NCBI GenBank assembly: GCA_029207755.1
Contig: JARCOQ010000004.1
Span: 40,542,305-40,606,304 of the forward strand
DNA length: 64,000 nucleotides
Source of the DNA: Chamaea fasciata
Taxonomy: Eukaryota; Chordata; Aves; Passeriformes; Sylviidae
Direction: 5' to 3'
Position 1 is the first letter of the stretch, and each line of letters begins with the position of its first letter. The notes beneath the pieces are model-generated. The model had not been told where the DNA came from. It worked only from the letters and a program-made list of their open reading frames with translations, and made no database searches. Positions 60,701-64,000 of the stretch are shown piece after piece. Position numbers and translations under genes: made by a program.

Positions 60701-63700
60701 ACCCAGTGCTGTGCTCTTTCGTGGGTTGCTGTTCCCCCATGGATCACTGGGCTTTGGAGAGGACTGCACCCTGGAGGCACTCACAAATAAATGCAGAATA
60801 GGATTTCTGGGGTCAGAAAAGAAATTGCATGTCTATATGATTGTCGGTCTTGTTTTTAATGTGTCACAGATGACATGCAAGAGTTGCTATTCCTTCTTTC
60901 AACATAGGCAACTATTTAGCAACAAATAAAAAGTAAGGTCATCTTTTTACTTGAGTTGTACACACACAGCAACTTAGAAACTTCAAGTGAAGTACTGATT
61001 TCAGACAATCTTTGAAAATATAGCAGATACATGAGAAAAGATTTACTAATGTACAAAGCATAGATGTTTTCTGTCTTCTTAGACCAGCATTTCTAGCATA
61101 ATGATTCTAATCTTTTGACTGTACAGTCCTCCAATTAAAACAAGAAATCTCCCTTTAGATTTTCTTCACTATTGCAATTAATGAAACGGGTCATTAGCTT
61201 TAATAACACAAATGAGTTGCACTAAGCCATTCAGTGCAACCAGTGTACAAGATAATCTTTTTAAGGTTTACTTTGCAATGTAGCAACCAGCAGATAATGA
61301 TCTTTTAAAAAGACCCTTCCATGGATATGGGCTACCAAAACTCCATATGGCACTTAAATAAGCTACAAGAAAGCAAAAATATATCCAATTCATCCACTGG
61401 ACAATATAATCTTAGATCCAGGTAAGTATAGTTTAATAACTGAACCAAAGAGTGTTTTCTTTTTTTAATGCACTTAAACCAATCATTCAGACAGTGAACA
61501 CTTTTTCAGAGGTAAAGAAAGGGTACATGAAATTTCCTAAATCTAATTCTGGATTTGTAATGCATAAATCCAGGTCATTATGCAGTATTTCATTTTCTAC
61601 TTATACAAGAACTTCAGCAGCACAATTTCTCAGTTTTTCCTATGACATAACTTGTTCTTATGTGTTTTTGTAGTACTTCAATTTAAAGTATATTGAATAA
61701 TAGGAGCTCCCATACTAAATTGCACCATTTATACATCAGGTCCAATGTCTTGCCTTCAGCAACAGCCAGTATTCAGCAGCTTAGAATGAAACTAGGAAAC
61801 ATATATTGCTTCTCACCAATTGCCTTAGTTTCAGTCCACAAGGGAAGTGTTTGCTGCCTTCTAAAGCAGTTATTTTGTTCCCAGAGGTCTGTAAATCTGT
61901 TTGTGCCAAATTTCATTTGGGACAAGTGTGTCACAATCTTTCTAACACAAACTCAGGGAGTGCTTCTATAAACCATGCATTTTTCAAGAGGGATACATGC
62001 CAGACCCAGCACAAGGACCTTGTTGATTCATTTTCATTTGCTTGAAAGAAACTCTTATCTAGGTCTCTCCCTTCTCTTCATCCTTCTTGTGATCCCACCT
62101 GTCCTCTTTTATAAGCACTGTGTTGGCTAAAAATTATTCTAAATTCATCTTTCCCAGAAAGATTATTAAACAAACATACAAAACCATTTCTCACCATAAG
62201 TGTGTCTTTTTCAGCCTGAAAGTGTAGGTGTGGTATAAGGGCCTTGTTTCCTCATTTCCTTCTCCAGCAAATGAAGGCTTGGAGAGATCATTACTTTGGT
62301 AATATAATTGCTTCCCCCATACAGAGCATTAATATGCAAACAGGATAAAAGGTAAATTTCTAGGGCAACAGAATAGCTATCAAGAGCAAATAAGCTGTAT
62401 ATCACCTTTGAAAACTAGCTGGCATTGCCTGCTTTTTTTTTTTTTCAGATAGAAAAATAGATCAATCAATATATCTACTATTATTCCACTGTAGGTGTGA
62501 GGGTCAGAAATGTTCTTCTAATTCCTATCACACATTCACACATTGCTTACTGATAGTTTCTCTTATTTCTTCTTATATCAGTTAAGTAACTTCCTTTGTT
62601 TGAAGTTTACCTCTTACCTCTCAATATATACCACATCCATTTGAGCCTTCCTTTTACCCCAAATTCAGGTCAAGATCCTCTGCTCTTCTTTACATAGACA
62701 TAGTTCTGCTCCTGACTCCTTTCAGCCTCAACTCACTTTCTTGGTGCACATACTTAACTGGTCTGTATGTACCTGAGTCTTACAGACATGATGAGTACTT
62801 ACTATCCTCACCTCAGTTGTTACACTGGGTCTTTCACCTTGTGGCAACTCAAAAACATTCTGCAATCCATTTGTTTTCCTTATTATAATCTTGAGCACTT
62901 TCATTTCCATTTAGCACTATAAATGCAAAATATCTGTTAAAGTGATTTTTTTGCTTCTGTGAAATTAAGTAACAAATACTCTAGTTCTGAAAGTTAACTT
63001 TTGCAATTTATTCAGCTTAGATCAATTCACTGTGTTGTTTTGCAAATCACAATTGCTCCTTCTACCTTATAAGTCACTGCCTGTTTTCTTTTTTTCCTGC
63101 TGAGGAGCACTAAAATGCAGCTATATATGTCAGCATTAATTACACCAGACCTGTAATTGATGGAGCTTTTGGCATTTCAAAAATTTGTTTCCCTGGCCTT
63201 CATAGATCTAGTGATACACTTCCAATTGGCAGAAAGAAAAGTGGTAAAACTTCTTTTCTTCCTTCTCAGGTGCTACATGCTAAGTTAGGTTTAGCTATAA
63301 ATTCAGTAACATTAATCATGTCCTCATTCCATTGACTCATATTTATAAAGAATGTGTTATAAAAGAGACTTTTGGTAGCAAGCTTCTTCTACAGCTATTT
63401 CATTCTGCTGACAGCAGTATTATAATTCTTAATGAAATGTAAGTAAGAAAGAGTGTTTGCCTTTCATGACCTCAAAACAAGATATAAAATACTGGCTGGA
63501 GATGTGTACAAATGAATTTTATGCAAAGATTTTTTTTTTTTTTAAGAAAACATTTTCTTTTAATAGGCAAACTAATCTTAAAGAGAAAAGATTATTAAAA
63601 GGAGATAAAAGGAAATGTTAAATGTTTTAACTTAATGAAAAATTCTATGCAATTTACATATCAGGAGACATTTTTATGCAGATAGAGTATAACTGTATAA

Positions 63701-64000
63701 TCTTACACATTATGCAAGAAGTACATGAAGAGTTATTATCATTTAAAAATCCTATTTCATTCCACGTATGATGTATGCTCTGCACTGCAATCAGTATCTT
63801 ATAATTTCAAAATCAATACAAAAATATATCATTATTCCTTAATATAACACACCCAAAAATGTCATTCTATTACTACCTTACCCCCCAAAAAAGTCTCTTT
63901 TACTGGCTAGGTTACAGAATTTTAATAGTTTGATGAAATTTGTTTTCTTATTTCAAACAGTCTGAAAAAATATGGAAAAGAATTCTATCATTTCAAGATG
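60701..64000. other. AT-rich non-coding stretch to the window end
   Basis: No gene supported. A short inverted repeat (gttgcact at 61216-61223, agtgcaac at 61233-61240, 9-base spacer) is the only structure noted. Confidence 0.6.

Overview
This is vertebrate nuclear DNA, almost certainly avian and plausibly songbird. It is AT-rich, has no bacterial-style operons, and shows no protein-coding host gene that I can support. The bird assignment rests on CR1 non-LTR retrotransposon fragments (25.9 kb, 39.4-41.5 kb, 45.6-46.6 kb) and several LTRs that look like bird endogenous retrovirus (ERV) families. It reads as intergenic or long-intron sequence used as a landing ground for retroelements.

The dominant object is a structurally complete ERV provirus on the minus strand, 14240-21069 (6830 bp). 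It has two LTRs of about 815 bp, a perfect 5-bp target-site duplication (caagc), a primer binding site resembling tRNA-Lys1,2, a gag region with a hydrophobic leader, then protease, reverse transcriptase, RNase H and integrase. No env or dUTPase is visible. A Gag without zinc knuckles, the 5-bp duplication and the lack of env suggest class III (ERV-L/spuma-related). The coding frame is broken by many stops, nearly all TAG or TGA, many at positions where related proteins carry tryptophan. The viral 3' LTR also differs from the 5' LTR by a dense cluster of changes that are G-to-A on the viral strand. Together these look like cytidine-deaminase (APOBEC-type) hypermutation preserved in the germ line, and this is the most interesting signal in the window.

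Other mobile elements are solo LTRs: 1553-2080 (minus, duplication atcac), 29375-29934 (minus, duplication ccaaa), 50972-51626 (minus, duplication gcact) and 58820-59361 (plus, duplication degraded, same family as 1553-2080). Less certain LTR remnants lie at 5031-5425, 26937-27510 and 42934-43460. Where a duplication is readable it is always 5 bp.

The rest is unique-looking AT-rich DNA with microsatellites, a 19-G run (8827), a 50-A run inside a CR1 copy (46199), and a perfect 19-bp hairpin followed by a 20-bp tandem repeat (60621-60700). I saw no convincing tRNA, rRNA, CRISPR array or host exon. Everything here is from reading by eye; family names beyond 'CR1' and 'ERV' are inference.
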